NCBI GenBank assembly: GCA_014825775.1
Contig: MVAQ01000009.1
Coordinates: 143,753 to 207,752, forward strand
Source: Krasilnikovozyma curviuscula
Taxonomy: Eukaryota; Basidiomycota; Tremellomycetes; Cystofilobasidiales; Mrakiaceae
Reading direction: 5' to 3'
Length of the DNA: 64,000 bases
Shown piece after piece: positions 1-10,632 of the stretch. The position numbers and the translations under genes were made by a program. Numbering within the stretch: position 1 is the first letter of the stretch; each line of letters opens with the position of its first letter. The notes under the pieces were generated by a model, which was not told the DNA's origin, searched no databases, and saw only the letters and a list, made by a program, of their open reading frames with translations.

Positions 1-1319
1 AGTGCCAGAGAAAAGCTGTATATTTACTTGATATGTGAGAGATAGTGTACTAGTGTAGACGGTGGTTGTGTTCTGGAGGTTGAGTGGAGAGAAAAAGGGG
101 AAGAAAAGGCAAAATAATCGTAATTGGCTGCGAGATTGGACTGGTGGGCTTCGTCAAGGGATTCAAGCAACAGAAGAGACAATTGGGGTGGTCATGTTAA
201 TGGATCTTCTAACTTCTGGGACGCCGGTAATCATCTGAATGCAAGCCATGATGGGTAAAAATGTGGTGGGTGAAGTGTGTCTTCTCGGGTCTACCAAGTG
301 AATGGGACTGAACGGGAAAGAGGAGGCGGGTTTCGTTGGAGGGCTGTGACGGCTCCTTCTCTGCTGATAAGAGAAAGGGTTGACTGATGACTTGTATTGA
401 ACCAAGTCACTCGCCTATCCAGAGAAGAAAAGTCAAGTGAAGGCACAGGGCAAAACAGCACGCTGCGTGCGAGTCACAAACCCGGTTTCGCTCCCACACC
501 CAAAAAAACGAAAACAAAACTCGAAGGCGTAAATGCGCTTCAGTCGTGACTCGACCTGGGTTTGCTCGTTTCGTCCGAAGGGATTCTGGGAAAGCACGCA
601 AGCGAGCACGAAGCGGTTTGAGAGCTTAGATCTGACTTGGAGCTGTTGTTCGATGGGGATGTTGAGCAAGAAAGGCATACCATCCTGTCTGGCCGGTCCG
701 CCTCCGTCATCCAACCAGGTCTAAACCTGTGCACAGTCACGTCGCATGCTGAAAACCCTCTTGGTTCCTTCTAACAGGAATGTCGAGAGAGTACCGGGGG
801 GGAATGTTGAAGCACTCTGGTGGAAGATATGAAATCTAACGCACGCAGACAACAACGATAGCGCTACTGCTTCAAAGTGAAGAAGCCTGTTTGAAAATCA
901 TGAGTAGACATTTGACAGAGTAGCATATGGAAAAGATCAATGGATGTGGTGCTCACGGGGCATCTGAGAGGGCGAGTAGGCTGGTTGAAGTCGCAACATA
1001 GTTTTGAAGCCTCACGGTCTAGAAAATTCTTTCAATAAGCAAGAGACTTGAGGAGAATCTTCATTATCTTGAATCGTTTCTGCTGTTGAAGAGATATGTG
1101 CTTACAATACCGCGTAGATGGTCCCACAGCCACGCCGCTTGAGTTTCTTCCGTCGAAAGTTGCAGGACCTTGCTCAGCACCATCCTATTACAAGTATTAG
1201 ATTACCCAAACAAGAGCTAGCATAAAATTTCTCGAGAACCCCGCATCACCGGTTGAGGAGAAATTGTAAGATCGCACTCTCACCGGTGGGTCAACACTGA
1301 CGAAACCCATCTCCAGAAT

Positions 1320-1355
1320 CTTCTTACTGCCTAGCCGTCACAGAGACAAACTGAA
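1320..1355 (+). repeat. short partial copy of the dispersed repeat
   Basis: The stretch around 1333-1351 reads almost the same as 1960-1978 (core AGCCGTCRCAGAGACAAA). The flanks on both sides are only weakly alignable. I treat it as a decayed or partial third copy of the element at 1938-2135. A match this short could be coincidental. Confidence 0.35.
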
Positions 1356-1937
1356 CCCTTCAATTTGCAAAATATCTCTTTAGTAAACTAACTGGAACAG
1401 TACAAGCGGGTGTTAGACGCCAGCGAAAGACAGAGAAAACTGCCAGTTGAGATAACTCACTTCGAGTGGGTATATCGAGCAGCAGCACAGCTCATTTTGC
1501 TCTGCCTACACACTTGCAGTCATTCAGAGTCATAGACGGGAGATCATGGACCTCCGAAGATGAGTTGGGTGCCAGAGCGAAAATAAGGGAGGGTCCTTAC
1601 ACGTCGACACGTTTCGCCCTGGGCGAAGGAAAATCAGTGATCGGTAGTCGTGTGCACGGACCTTCACTCCCATCGCGTAAGTTTGTCCACGGATCGGTAT
1701 ATATATAGGACAAGATATTAGATTCTTCGCATCTGGAAAATGGAAGTGGCTTCCTTTATTGGAATCGAGCAACCGTCATCTCGAATCTCTGTTGGAACGA
1801 AGGACAATGAATTAAGGTATCTTTTCTCTTCTTCTGTGCTTACACCTTTACTAGAAAGAATCGAGAGACCGAAATTGTGTGTTTCCCGTGGTTTGTTAGA
1901 AACAGCTCTGTCTCCGTCGATGAAGCGTACCACCCGT

Positions 1938-2135
1938 AAATGTCAACAAACTTCCGTTCCCAGCCGTCGCAGAGACAAAAAGGTTCGCATAATTGGGACA
2001 GAATGGTAATATAAAACACTACAGATCTGATGTCTAAACTTCAGCCTCTGATGGTAGGCGTGTTGGAAGTGGCCCCCGTCGAGTTCACTGTGCGAATGTC
2101 GATGTTGCGTGTATGAGTGGAGTTGAGTCGAATCT
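1938..2135 (+). repeat. dispersed repeat, copy A (about 200 bp)
   Basis: This stretch aligns collinearly with the reverse complement of 11002-11203. Blocks shared in the same order and spacing are AAATGTMAACAARCTT, CAGARACAAAAA, a GGGAC-GAATGGT-like segment, a 31-base core at 2045-2075 that differs at one base from the other copy, and GAGTTGAGTYGAA at 2119-2131. Outside the core, identity falls to roughly two thirds by eye. No open frame, terminal repeat or target-site duplication is evident, so whether it is a solo LTR, a MITE or a non-coding RNA gene is open. Confidence 0.6.
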
Positions 2136-2588
2136 TTGAGTGCGGAGAGTTGTACACGATTTCGGAGCCTTAAAATGGTATCCGTGGCTGAGTGGGAATG
2201 ATTGATTTGGGGACGAGAGTGGCTGAGGGCAGGTTTGAGCTCAAACGGGTGTAGAGATACGCTCTCGAGAGATCTTGACGATGGCGGCGACTACTTACCC
2301 CAATTCTCCATAACAGCTTTTGACAAGCTAACGTCAAAATTACCATCAGTGCAGATTCATAACAACAGCTTATGGTACGATCAATTGGATTCAATGTCCC
2401 TCAGAGTGCTTGAAAACGAATACGCCTTATCTAGGTGAGCTACGCAAGATCAATATCTCCCTTCCCACTCCTGAATTTCTTTTCCACATCACAAGCCCCC
2501 TCTATCAGCCAGAATTTGTTCATAAAAGTTACAGCAATCGAGTTTCAGCTTAAAGAGCGAGCTGTTCCGGCAGCCGTGAGCGCCTCGT

Positions 2589-2615
2589 GGTGACTGGAGC
2601 TTCGGCTCCTTCACC
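2589..2615 (+). other. stable hairpin with TTCG tetraloop
   Basis: GGAGC-TTCG-GCTCC at 2596-2609 forms a perfect five-pair stem closed by a C-G pair on a TTCG loop. It is extended outward by GGTGA/TCACC across a small internal bulge. CUUCGG-type loops are known to be exceptionally stable in RNA. A T-run follows at about 2662-2666. No gene is annotated here, so this could belong to an unrecognised structured RNA or simply be chance. Confidence 0.5.
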
Positions 2616-2946
2616 CTAGACGATGAGTGTGCGCGTGTACCTTCTTCATTTCATCTCCTTTTTGAACACCCCAGAGTACTTCCAGAGAACTGAAAGTAAT
2701 CGAAAGAAACTTTGACATACACAATTATGTACTTTTTTGTTTGTTGGTGGGAATAGAGAGAGAAATCGTTAAAGCAGTATGGAAATGCAATGGAGATAAA
2801 TGTTCATGCTACTTCTATGTATAGTTGTGTGTGTGGAATCGTAAAGCGTGCAAATGATTGAAGGGAAAAGGGGAATAAAATCACCAATGAGGCGAGGAGG
2901 AGCAGTAGAGAGGTTTACAATGATGGCGATGGCAGTGATGTGGATT

Positions 2947-5270
2947 CTAAGACCAGCCCCAGAGTGTGCTGACCCATCGTTCCATGTTGGGATTGATTGA
3001 TTCTGATCTTTTGATGAAAGGGTGAAGGAGGAGATCTCTAGGATACGGTCTCGAAGCAGCGTCTTTGATCAGGCTATGAGTAAAAGTAGGGAACAAATGA
3101 GCATGGTCTACGTGAAGTCTACAACCACGGCACTCACCAAAATTTGATAAAGCTCTTTACTTCCTCATTCCATTGCACGTCTTCATCATCCTTCAATTCA
3201 GGTGGATTCTGGTTGACTATGACGTTAAGAAGATCGAATTGACCAATGATTGGAGGCTCGCCTGGTTCTGGGAATGGGAATCGATTGTAGGCCGTCTCCA
3301 ACAGTGTAAGGCCTGTTGACCAGATGTCAGATTTGATGGAGTATCCTTGGCCCAAAATTCGCTCGGGCTATCGAAAAACGAAGGTGATTAAGTGGTAAGT
3401 AAAGAGAGAAAGCATTGAGTTCGTGCAACAGGCGCTTACAGCCATGTAGAAACTTGTGCCAGTGAACGTATCTGCAACTGAATTTTCCAATTCACCGGAG
3501 ACACCAAAGTCACAGATTTTGAACTGGCCTGAGCGTGTGATAAGAATGTTTGAAGGTTTGATGTCTGCAAAGGAGAATCAACGTTAGCACTGAGTGGCTG
3601 GAAGCAGTTCATAAATAGCATCTCACCTCTATGAACAATCTTCCTTCCGTGCAGATAGTCCAAACCCTTCAAAACATTCTCAGCAACTTTACCTAACACC
3701 TTCGAGCTTGTCCTCACACCCATCTCCTTTGTTTTCTTAATGGCAGCGTCCAAACTTTTACCTTCTGCGAACTCCATCAAGATATTGATGGTAGTATCAT
3801 CTTTTGATATGAATGAGCCGTAGTGCGAGACGATTGAAGGAGAGATACAAGTGTTGAGGAATTGGAGTTCACGTAGAATTTGACGGTGAATTGAGGGGTT
3901 TGGTGAGACTTGGATCGACTGAAATGCAAACAGGAAAGAAATAGAATGAGACTCTAGAGCAACATCTTAAAGATTGTACTTCTCCAAGCTAATAATAGCA
4001 GCAGGAACGAACCTTTTTCGCCATCACCCTTCCCGTCTTTTTCTCGCGCACCTTGATGACAGCCCCACCAGCTCCTTCACCTAAATAAGCCAAGTCTACC
4101 AAATCATCCGGATCAAAACCCAATACCTGCAATGATGACGAGGACGAAGTCCCTTGTGAAGGCACAGGCGGTGCTTCTCTCATTCCCATCTTCTCCACAC
4201 CTTCTTCCAATCCTGATTGGCCAGTACCTCCATGGTCAAGATCCCCAAATGTTGCTGAAGGGTCCTTTTCCGATATTGAGCTGGGAGGGGTGACGTCCAT
4301 GAATCCACCGATGCCAGTGCCGTTACCAGAGTTGGAGTGCTTTGAGGTCATTGACGACGAGCTGGACGAATATGACCTTTCCTGATTCAGGCTCATTCCT
4401 GAGAGTGCATTTTTTAGATCAGATGTCATCGACGCCATTGAAGAGCTTGCTGACGTCGGTACCGTCGAGGCGCTGGACGAGGTTGGGAGGATGGTATTGT
4501 CCTGAGATGAGCTTGCGAAGGATTGGTAGGCTGAAGACGAGTTATAACCGCCGTAGCTTCCATAAGCGCTGCCTGCATCTGAGTCCATGGAGAGTGGTTT
4601 GACGGTCCTATCATTGGGAAAGAGGTAGTCGTCACCAGAAGGTTGGCCTGGAAGAAGCGGCGGCGGGGGGTTTGGAGGAGGGTTCAAGTTCAGAGATAGC
4701 TGAGGTGTTCTGGGTCGGGATGCACCTCCTATTATGGGAGGAGTAAGAAGCGATAGAGATGGTTTGGTGGTGATACGTGGTGGTGTCTGTAGCTGAGATG
4801 TTGGTAACGGTGACGGAGCTGGAGAATTCCCAACGGAGAGTGACAGCGCAGGCAAGCCTTTTCGACCGCTGGGTTTCGGTGGTGGACCTGGTGAAGGAGC
4901 TGGTGACATATGGAACCTGTCAGGAGTTGAAGCTGAGGGGCAGGCATCTCTTTCACCGAGGAAAGGGATCGAGGGGGAAGAAGCGCTCTCCGTTGCAGCA
5001 GCGAAAGGCTCGATGATCGCTTGACCAGAAGCAGACGTCCACCCATTCTCTCCTATCTGATCCACATTGATACCTGGGACCTATGTATCATACGAGAAGC
5101 AGATGGTCAGCGCAGAAGCTCTTTCACCGCAGATCTCGACCTGAGAAAGGGATGAGTTTCCCCAAGCTCACATTTCCAGGTGGAATTCCTAGCTGCAAGG
5201 CAGGTCTTGGCCTGGGTCCACCCAAAGCTCGACCCCCAACTGGTCGACGAGGTGTGCCATTCGATGCCAT
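2947..5270 (-). CDS. MAP kinase kinase, cell-wall-integrity (Mkk1/Mkk2) type
   Basis: Dual-specificity kinase expected to phosphorylate the Slt2/Mpk1-type MAP kinase in the cell-wall stress cascade. Six exons fit consensus splice sites: 5270-5172, 5080-4013, 3918-3627, 3564-3440, 3367-3138 and 3073-2947, giving 646 codons with no frame conflict. A long Ser/Pro-rich tail of about 300 residues precedes the kinase domain. Visible kinase elements are the glycine loop LGEGAGGAV with AKK as the ATP lysine, the catalytic HRDIKPSN, the DFG motif, an activation segment containing [16 protein letters not shown] with the usual MAPKK Ser/Thr phosphosites, and the C-terminal [11 protein letters not shown] typical of this subfamily. 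Residues 19-28 ([10 protein letters not shown]) read as a MAPK docking motif. The first ATG is inferred: the next exon has no ATG near its start, and the docking motif lies in exon 1. Ste7 or Pbs2 type is less likely because of LGEGAGGAV. Confidence 0.88.
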
Positions 5271-5734
5271 CGGCAGAGTTTTGCAAGTTGCGGGTGCTGG
5301 TGGGGGTTGAGGAGAGAGAAGGTCAAGGCGACTTCACTTCGCGAGCATGAAAGTGAGTAGGAGCCGGTGGCCCAAGGAAATTGGTCAGCTAAAAAGACCA
5401 ACGTGATGGACTTCTTGTTTCCAAACGTAATTCAGAAGCGGAGTGTGTCGCAGATAAAGGTCTCAATCTGAACCTTGACTTTCACCGTCGCATCGCCTTG
5501 TTCGCGGCCAAGTACATTATTCTGAGAAGGAGCGCTCTTTGTGGGGTTTGTGGGGAATACAAGCCAGAAGGAAGTAGAATAGGAAATGGAATAGACCAAA
5601 TTCTAGCTTCGCGAAATAAAACCGTCACGTTCACTTCCTCAAACGCTTGGCCTAGCGTCACAGACGTGAAACGCACCGTCGGCGGCGTCTCCCCAGCCGT
5701 AAAAAGGCATCGCATCCGGCCCCCCGAGCAGAGA
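5271..5734 (-). promoter_or_regulatory. intergenic, presumed MKK promoter and 5' leader
   Basis: It lies between the inferred MKK start and the stop of the next minus-strand gene. It should hold the MKK promoter and the 3' UTR of the gamma-glutamyltransferase. I recognise no specific element; an open plus-strand frame at 5498-5803 overlaps the gene end and looks like a shadow. Confidence 0.4.
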
Positions 5735-8460
5735 TTAGATCTCAGCAGCTGCTTGTCCATCTGCAGTGACGAAAAAAGAGCAGTTAGCGTTGATATTGAC
5801 TGAGGCGCCGTCACCGGACAAACGCATCCACTCACCTCCTCTCAAATCAGAACCGGCTCCCCAAATTCTCGTGCCAGTAGTCTGATCGATGAACTGCTGA
5901 ATAATTTGTCCTCTACCGAGCGTCGCTCTAGAGAATCCATTTGCTGCTCGAGCATCTACAAAAGGTGTTTAGGCCTGTAAGAAACCAGGCTAGGGTTGAT
6001 AGTAACTAAATAGGGATAATGCTTACCGTGGCCCATTTCAATCAACTTATCGATCGTACTCTGTGGAATACCCTCTTCGATCCACACTTCCGAGTCGATA
6101 TCTGCAATCAAAAGAAGTAAGTCAGTATCGCTTGTGTGCGCAAGGAGGAGAGCGGGATGGACGGACCACCAGCTTTATCGGTCTGAACAGTACCCGCTTC
6201 AGGTAGTCCAGCTGAGATACAGAAACGAGGAGCATCCAGGGCGGCTTGAGGGGACATTCTGTGCGAGGAGAGAAGTAGAGATGGGCAAGTTAGCTCTGGA
6301 ATAATGGAGATTGGAAAGCTTGAATATAAAAACGCACCCTCTCAGGACATTAAGAAGAACCTGAACATGTCCTTGTGGCTGCATGAAACCACCTTTGACG
6401 TCCAGCCAGCACACGAATCAGTACAGCGACAACAAAGAACGAACCCTACGATCACTCACCCATGACACCATAACTCATAAACAACTCCCCTCCCCTGGTA
6501 GCAATAGCAGGGATAATGGTATGGTACGGTCTCTTCCCTCCAACCAGCTCATTTGGGTGGCCTTCGACGAGGGTAAAGCCTGTACCTCGGTTCTGAAGCG
6601 TGAACCCACATCCTTGTGGGATGGCACCTGTTCCGAAACCGGCGTAGTTCGAGGCAATGAATGAGCAAGCATTACCATCTTTGTCGGCCTGTATAAATAG
6701 TAAGAGTCAGGACCACAATGGAGCGGTGGAGTCGGAGGAGGAGGCCGCTCACGGTGGTGAAATAGACCGTGTCAGTTGAGTGGACTGGAGATCCGTGGTT
6801 GACGTCCTTGATTGATTGAGATGGGTCGAACAATTTAGCTCTAGCAGTCAAGTACTCTTTGCTCAGAAGCTCCTTGACTGGGATCTCAGTGTGTTCGGGA
6901 TCGGAGACGAAGAATCTTTTAGAAAACGAAGCGTTCACAGTCAGTTGCTTATCCCGCGCGGCATGCACATCACGAGAAGACCCAGAAGCTCACCTTGAAT
7001 CAGCAAAGGCCAGCCTCAAAGTTTCGATAAGACAGTGGAGATATTCTGGAGAGTTATGCTCCATCTCAACCAACTTCTTGATGCCCCCACCCAAGTTGTC
7101 GATCTCATCCAAGATGCCTAGCGCGATGAGCGCAGTAAGACCTTGGCCGTTTGGTGGACATTCATATACTGTTACATCGTTCTTGTAGGTGTATTTGATG
7201 GGCTCGATCATGGTTGCCGTATGGGAGGCGAGATCTTCCATAGACATCTTTCCACCTTGAGACTACGAAAGGGAGAAAGGGACGGTCAACCCCTACGAAC
7301 GTTTCGGTTCTTTGTTGTGTGAACAAAAGAAGCTCACTTGAATTAGGTCAACAATCGCTTGTGCAATTCTACCTTGGTAAAACCCGGCGAGTCCTTTTTC
7401 CGCAACGCTTCTGAATGTCAATGCCAAGTCAGGGAACTTCATGAGCTCTCCCACCTTTGGAGCACGTCCACTAGGGTGAAGCATGGCAGCAGCGTTAGGC
7501 GAGGCGTTCTTAATCAAGGCTTCAGACCTCTGCCACGCGCGGGCATGAAGCTCAGAGACAGGGATGCCTTCTTCAGCCAGACGGATGGCAGGTGCGAGGA
7601 TCTGGCTCATGGTGAGTTTTCCAGAACCAAACTCTTCTACCGTCTTGATCCAACCTGAGGCCGCTCCGGGTACAGTGACGCTGTTAAGGTTGGTTAGAGG
7701 AATCGTGCGACCGTTAATGCCAATGGAGCGAAGGTATGCCAGGTTAAGGTCCTTCGGAGCTCTTCCAGATGCATTGATACCTACAGAGTCCAGTTGATGG
7801 AGCGGTAAGCCTAATGGTCTGTAGACGGGAGCCATTGAGAAGTGGTGGACTAACCCTTGACGGTCTTCGCCTTAGCGTCCCAAAACAAACAGAACACATC
7901 TCCTCCAATACCAGTACAGGATGGTTCCGTCACATTCAACGCAGCAGCAGTTGCAACAGCAGCGTCAGCTGGATGAAGACAGCAAGACGGGACAAAATGG
8001 TGCGAAGTCAGCCACTCCGTGCTGGTTCAGAAAGCACATTCAAGTGAGACGATGAACTGACCAGCGTTACCACCCATTCTAAGGATTTCAAGACCAGCCT
8101 GGGAAGCCTGAGGCTGTGAGGCTGCGACCATCCCTTTGGTTCCCCTACGGCCATACACCCAGTCGGGTACGAGCGAAGAGACGCATGAAGCACGCATTCC
8201 ATAGGAAAGGCAAGGTCAGATCTCCTTCCAATGAGTTCATTCATATGAGAAACAGCTTCCACGCACCAGATGACGGATCTTCGAGAAGGATATGGAGCAA
8301 AGTCAGGATCTTTTGGCTTAAAGTCGCCCTCGTAGTTCAAGCTGCCTTCGTTCATCTTCTTTGGGTCGACAACAGCGGCCATGGTGCTGGTGCTGGTACT
8401 TGAGGGATCTGTGGTAAGGCTGAGGTTGATGTTGAGCGTTGGAAGGCTGACAAAGGACAT
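5735..8460 (-). CDS. gamma-glutamyltransferase family protein (YwrD-like, no signal peptide)
   Basis: Ntn-hydrolase that cleaves or transfers gamma-glutamyl groups, typically from glutathione. Multi-exon minus-strand gene. Readable blocks in order are [14 protein letters not shown], then RMGGNAADAAVA-type sequence, [33 protein letters not shown], the autoprocessing region [10 protein letters not shown] followed by [19 protein letters not shown], and near the end [16 protein letters not shown]. The Thr before VYF is the expected nucleophile of the small subunit. The C-terminus runs SDLRG then [12 protein letters not shown] across the last intron. The first ATG (8460) gives a Ser/Thr-rich start without a clear hydrophobic signal; a second in-frame ATG lies at about 8382. 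Lack of a signal peptide and the YwrD-like motif spacing suggest a cytosolic enzyme rather than the secreted or vacuolar Ecm38 type. Confidence 0.85.
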
Positions 8461-8815
8461 CTAGTTGGCCAGCAACCCTTTTTTCGACCGCGTCGGGTGC
8501 GGGCGGCGATCAACAGGATAAGTGGGAAAAATATCGACAAATTGGAGTAAATACCAGTCCAGTTTTGCCAGATTGATTTGTGTATCTTTCACTTGCTATT
8601 ACACTGGCATAAACTACAAACGCCCCCTTTGATATCTTTGTTTGCTCTTATTGTTGCCGAGCAGCGCGCGATGGGTGATGACCACCTTCCTGACTTGTTT
8701 GTCGAAGGATTAAAGGATGTTGAGGAATGAGCGCATCATCGGATTATTAAGTGTTTGTAAATCTTGAGGCTTGACTGAGGAATGAGCTGAAGCGACAGAA
8801 ACATTGTGACATCGC
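8461..8815 (-). promoter_or_regulatory. intergenic, presumed gamma-glutamyltransferase promoter
   Basis: This 355-bp gap sits upstream of the gamma-glutamyltransferase start and downstream of the bS18m stop, both on the minus strand. No motif is recognised. Confidence 0.35.
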
Positions 8816-9658
8816 TTAAAACGTGTATGAAGTATTTCCCTTCTTGACGGTCCCACCCAACTGACCCAGACCCTTCTGCTTCTGTCTCTCCACACTTCCA
8901 TTATGCCACTGGCCCAGCAGACCAGCAGACTGCCCTCTTACAATGGCTGTCTTCAATTTTTTGTAGTTCTTCTCGCTCACACCACATTCTGCCCTGCTCT
9001 TGATGTTGCCGACTCGGTCCTGAAACGACTGGAGTAGAGGAACATTGAGATATTCTTCCTTTGGGTCGATGCCCGTGATCTCAAACGGGTCGAGTAGGTG
9101 GGCGACGTTGTTGGAGAAACCGAGAACCTTCTTGGACGCCAGTCGCACTTTCATGCCGTTGTCCTCCCGACGTTGTAGTGGACCGAAACGAGATGGATTG
9201 AGAATCTTTGTTGAAAGGCCAACTAGTTACTATCCTGCAACGCTGAGCTGGTCGGAGGCGAAAGAGTGACACAGAAAGGAAATACTCACGCTGTCTCGTC
9301 GGAAACGATCTTGTCGGTTCCCTCTCTGCTGTTCCTGACTAGGAGGAGCACCACCTAGATTCCGCATCGATAAGATGGCACCGTCATATCATGCAAAAAG
9401 AGGTAACGGCTCAGCACATCGCGACAGAAAAGAAGCAAAAAAGAGAGCAAACTCACGCTGGGGCTTCTTCTGTTCCGCCAGGTATTGACCTAACGAGATG
9501 TCTCCTTGTCCAGGTTGGGTTGTGGGCGGCAATCCGTAAGGCCTAGGGATATCCCGTCGTTTCGAGGTCGTCGACAGACATCGGGTAGTCGAGGAGAGAA
9601 AGGACGTAGAAGACGACGAACTGGCTATTGCTGATATCGACCTGGGCGAGCAAAGCAT
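8816..9658 (-). CDS. mitochondrial small ribosomal subunit protein bS18m (Rsm18)
   Basis: Component of the mitoribosome small subunit. The N-terminus is Ser/Arg-rich without acidic residues (MLCSPRSISAIA..., RCLSTTSKRR), as expected for a matrix-targeting presequence. The last exon carries the S18 signature: DPFEITGIDPKEEYLNVPLL, then FQDRVGNIKSRAECGVSEKN, then KLKTAIVRGQSAGLLG, matching the bacterial order of acidic start, K/R-IRSRRxTG and KxxRxxLLP. The middle exons are uncertain. A phase-consistent model uses an acceptor at CTAGTCAG before GAACAGC and a second acceptor at AACTAG. The more obvious acceptor pair creates a stop, so the middle ~20 residues should be treated as provisional. Confidence 0.8.
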
Positions 9659-9951
9659 TTCTGAGATGAGACTGGAGAGTAACTGTTGAGTTTTTAAGCT
9701 GCTGGGCGGTCAGGCTGAGCGTCTTCCTAGAGCTCGTTCGAGCTGTCGACCAAAAGCAAAGAACAAAAGTCAAAAGAAAAAAACCGTCGAGAAATCCAAA
9801 CTTTTTGCTGCGAGAGCATGTTTCAGCTCAACCGCACCCAACAGCTTCAAGAACAGTGCCCCAACACTGCCGGGCTGCATTCTGCTTAGCTCCAACACCT
9901 CAGACCCCCCAAACAGCGCCCTATCTCAAACGCTGCAACCCACTTTCGAGA
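9659..9951. promoter_or_regulatory. divergent promoter of bS18m and eIF1AD
   Basis: A 293-bp gap lies between two start codons facing away from each other, and both promoters must lie within it. The right half is CA- and CT-rich, like a fungal 5' leader. No specific factor site is identified. Confidence 0.45.
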
Positions 9952-10632
9952 ATGCATCGTCGACGAGCCCCACCACCTCCAACACCTTCGCCCATGAACC
10001 TACCTGCTGAACAGATTCTGGCAATAGTAACGTCCATTACTGGCTCGTCTGGGTTTGTTGTGTCCCCCGTCGTTGCTGGTGCCGCAAAGAAGGAATACCT
10101 CGTCGAAATGCCCAACAGGTTTAAGAAGACGGTATGGGTCATCAGAGGTAAGTGGTTCATTCGCCTTCGATTTACTGTATAACAAACTTTCTTACTGTTT
10201 GTTCGTTTTGCTCGTTTCAGGAAGTTATGTTCTGATATCGCTCTTTCCGGATGGGGATTCATCTGCCTCTACACCATCATCAGCATCGGAAATCAGGGCG
10301 ACACCGTCTTCCTCTGGAGGAAACAAACTAGCTGGAACAATTGAGCATGTGTATCAGAGTTCTGAAATCAAGGACTTGAAACGATCTGGAGAATGGTACG
10401 AGCTCTCTCATGGCAGCGCTTGCTTGCGATGGCTGTCTATGAAACTAGTAGTGACGCCATTATCATTTGGTGTATTTTTAGGCCGGCTGAAGCGACTGTG
10501 TTGAACTTATCGACGCCGACGGCGGTTGGAGAGGAGAAAGTACCGATAGATAGTGAAGCAACGGGAGAAGACGAAGGTTCGGACTCAGAAAACAATGACG
10601 ATGACCTGTGGGAGAATCCGAATAGAAGGTAG
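9952..10632 (+). CDS. eIF1A-domain protein, eIF1AD (S1-like OB fold)
   Basis: Three exons: 9952-10147, 10221-10395 and 10482-10632. The encoded protein has the S1/IF1-like OB fold of eIF1AD: QILAIVTSITGSSGFVV, then YLVEMPNRFKKTVWVIRG-SYVLISLF, then HVYQSSEIKDLKRSGEW-P. This is the characteristic FLVxMPxKFRKxxWIKRG...LKxxGxWP pattern of the family. The C-terminus is acidic (GEDEGSDSENNDDDLWENP), as in eIF1AD proteins. Start choice: 9952 is the first ATG placing a short basic/proline-rich leader before the fold; 9994 (MNLPAEQ) is an alternative, and upstream in-frame sequence from 9805 looks untranslated. Its partners are probably nuclear or late pre-40S factors by homology; the role in fungi is not shown by the sequence. 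Confidence 0.85.

Larger units (their letters stand above)
1..2946. other. gene-poor intergenic region at the left edge
   Basis: No open frame here has convincing splice structure or a recognisable family. It is the longest gap in a window where gaps are otherwise under 0.9 kb. The first ~430 bases are purine-rich on the plus strand, so pyrimidine-rich on the minus strand. That is what a 5' leader or promoter of a minus-strand gene beginning left of the window would look like. A minus-strand open frame at about 433-720, read after a possible acceptor near 722, is the best coding candidate, but it lacks an upstream ATG and I could not connect it to other exons. The region holds two diverged repeat copies (about 1320-1355 and 1938-2135) and a strong hairpin (2589-2615), listed separately. 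Confidence 0.6.

Noticed and set aside
1740..2009. 89-codon plus-strand open frame
   Set aside because: It overlaps the repeat copy A, has no family resemblance, and composition is not coding-like; treated as chance.
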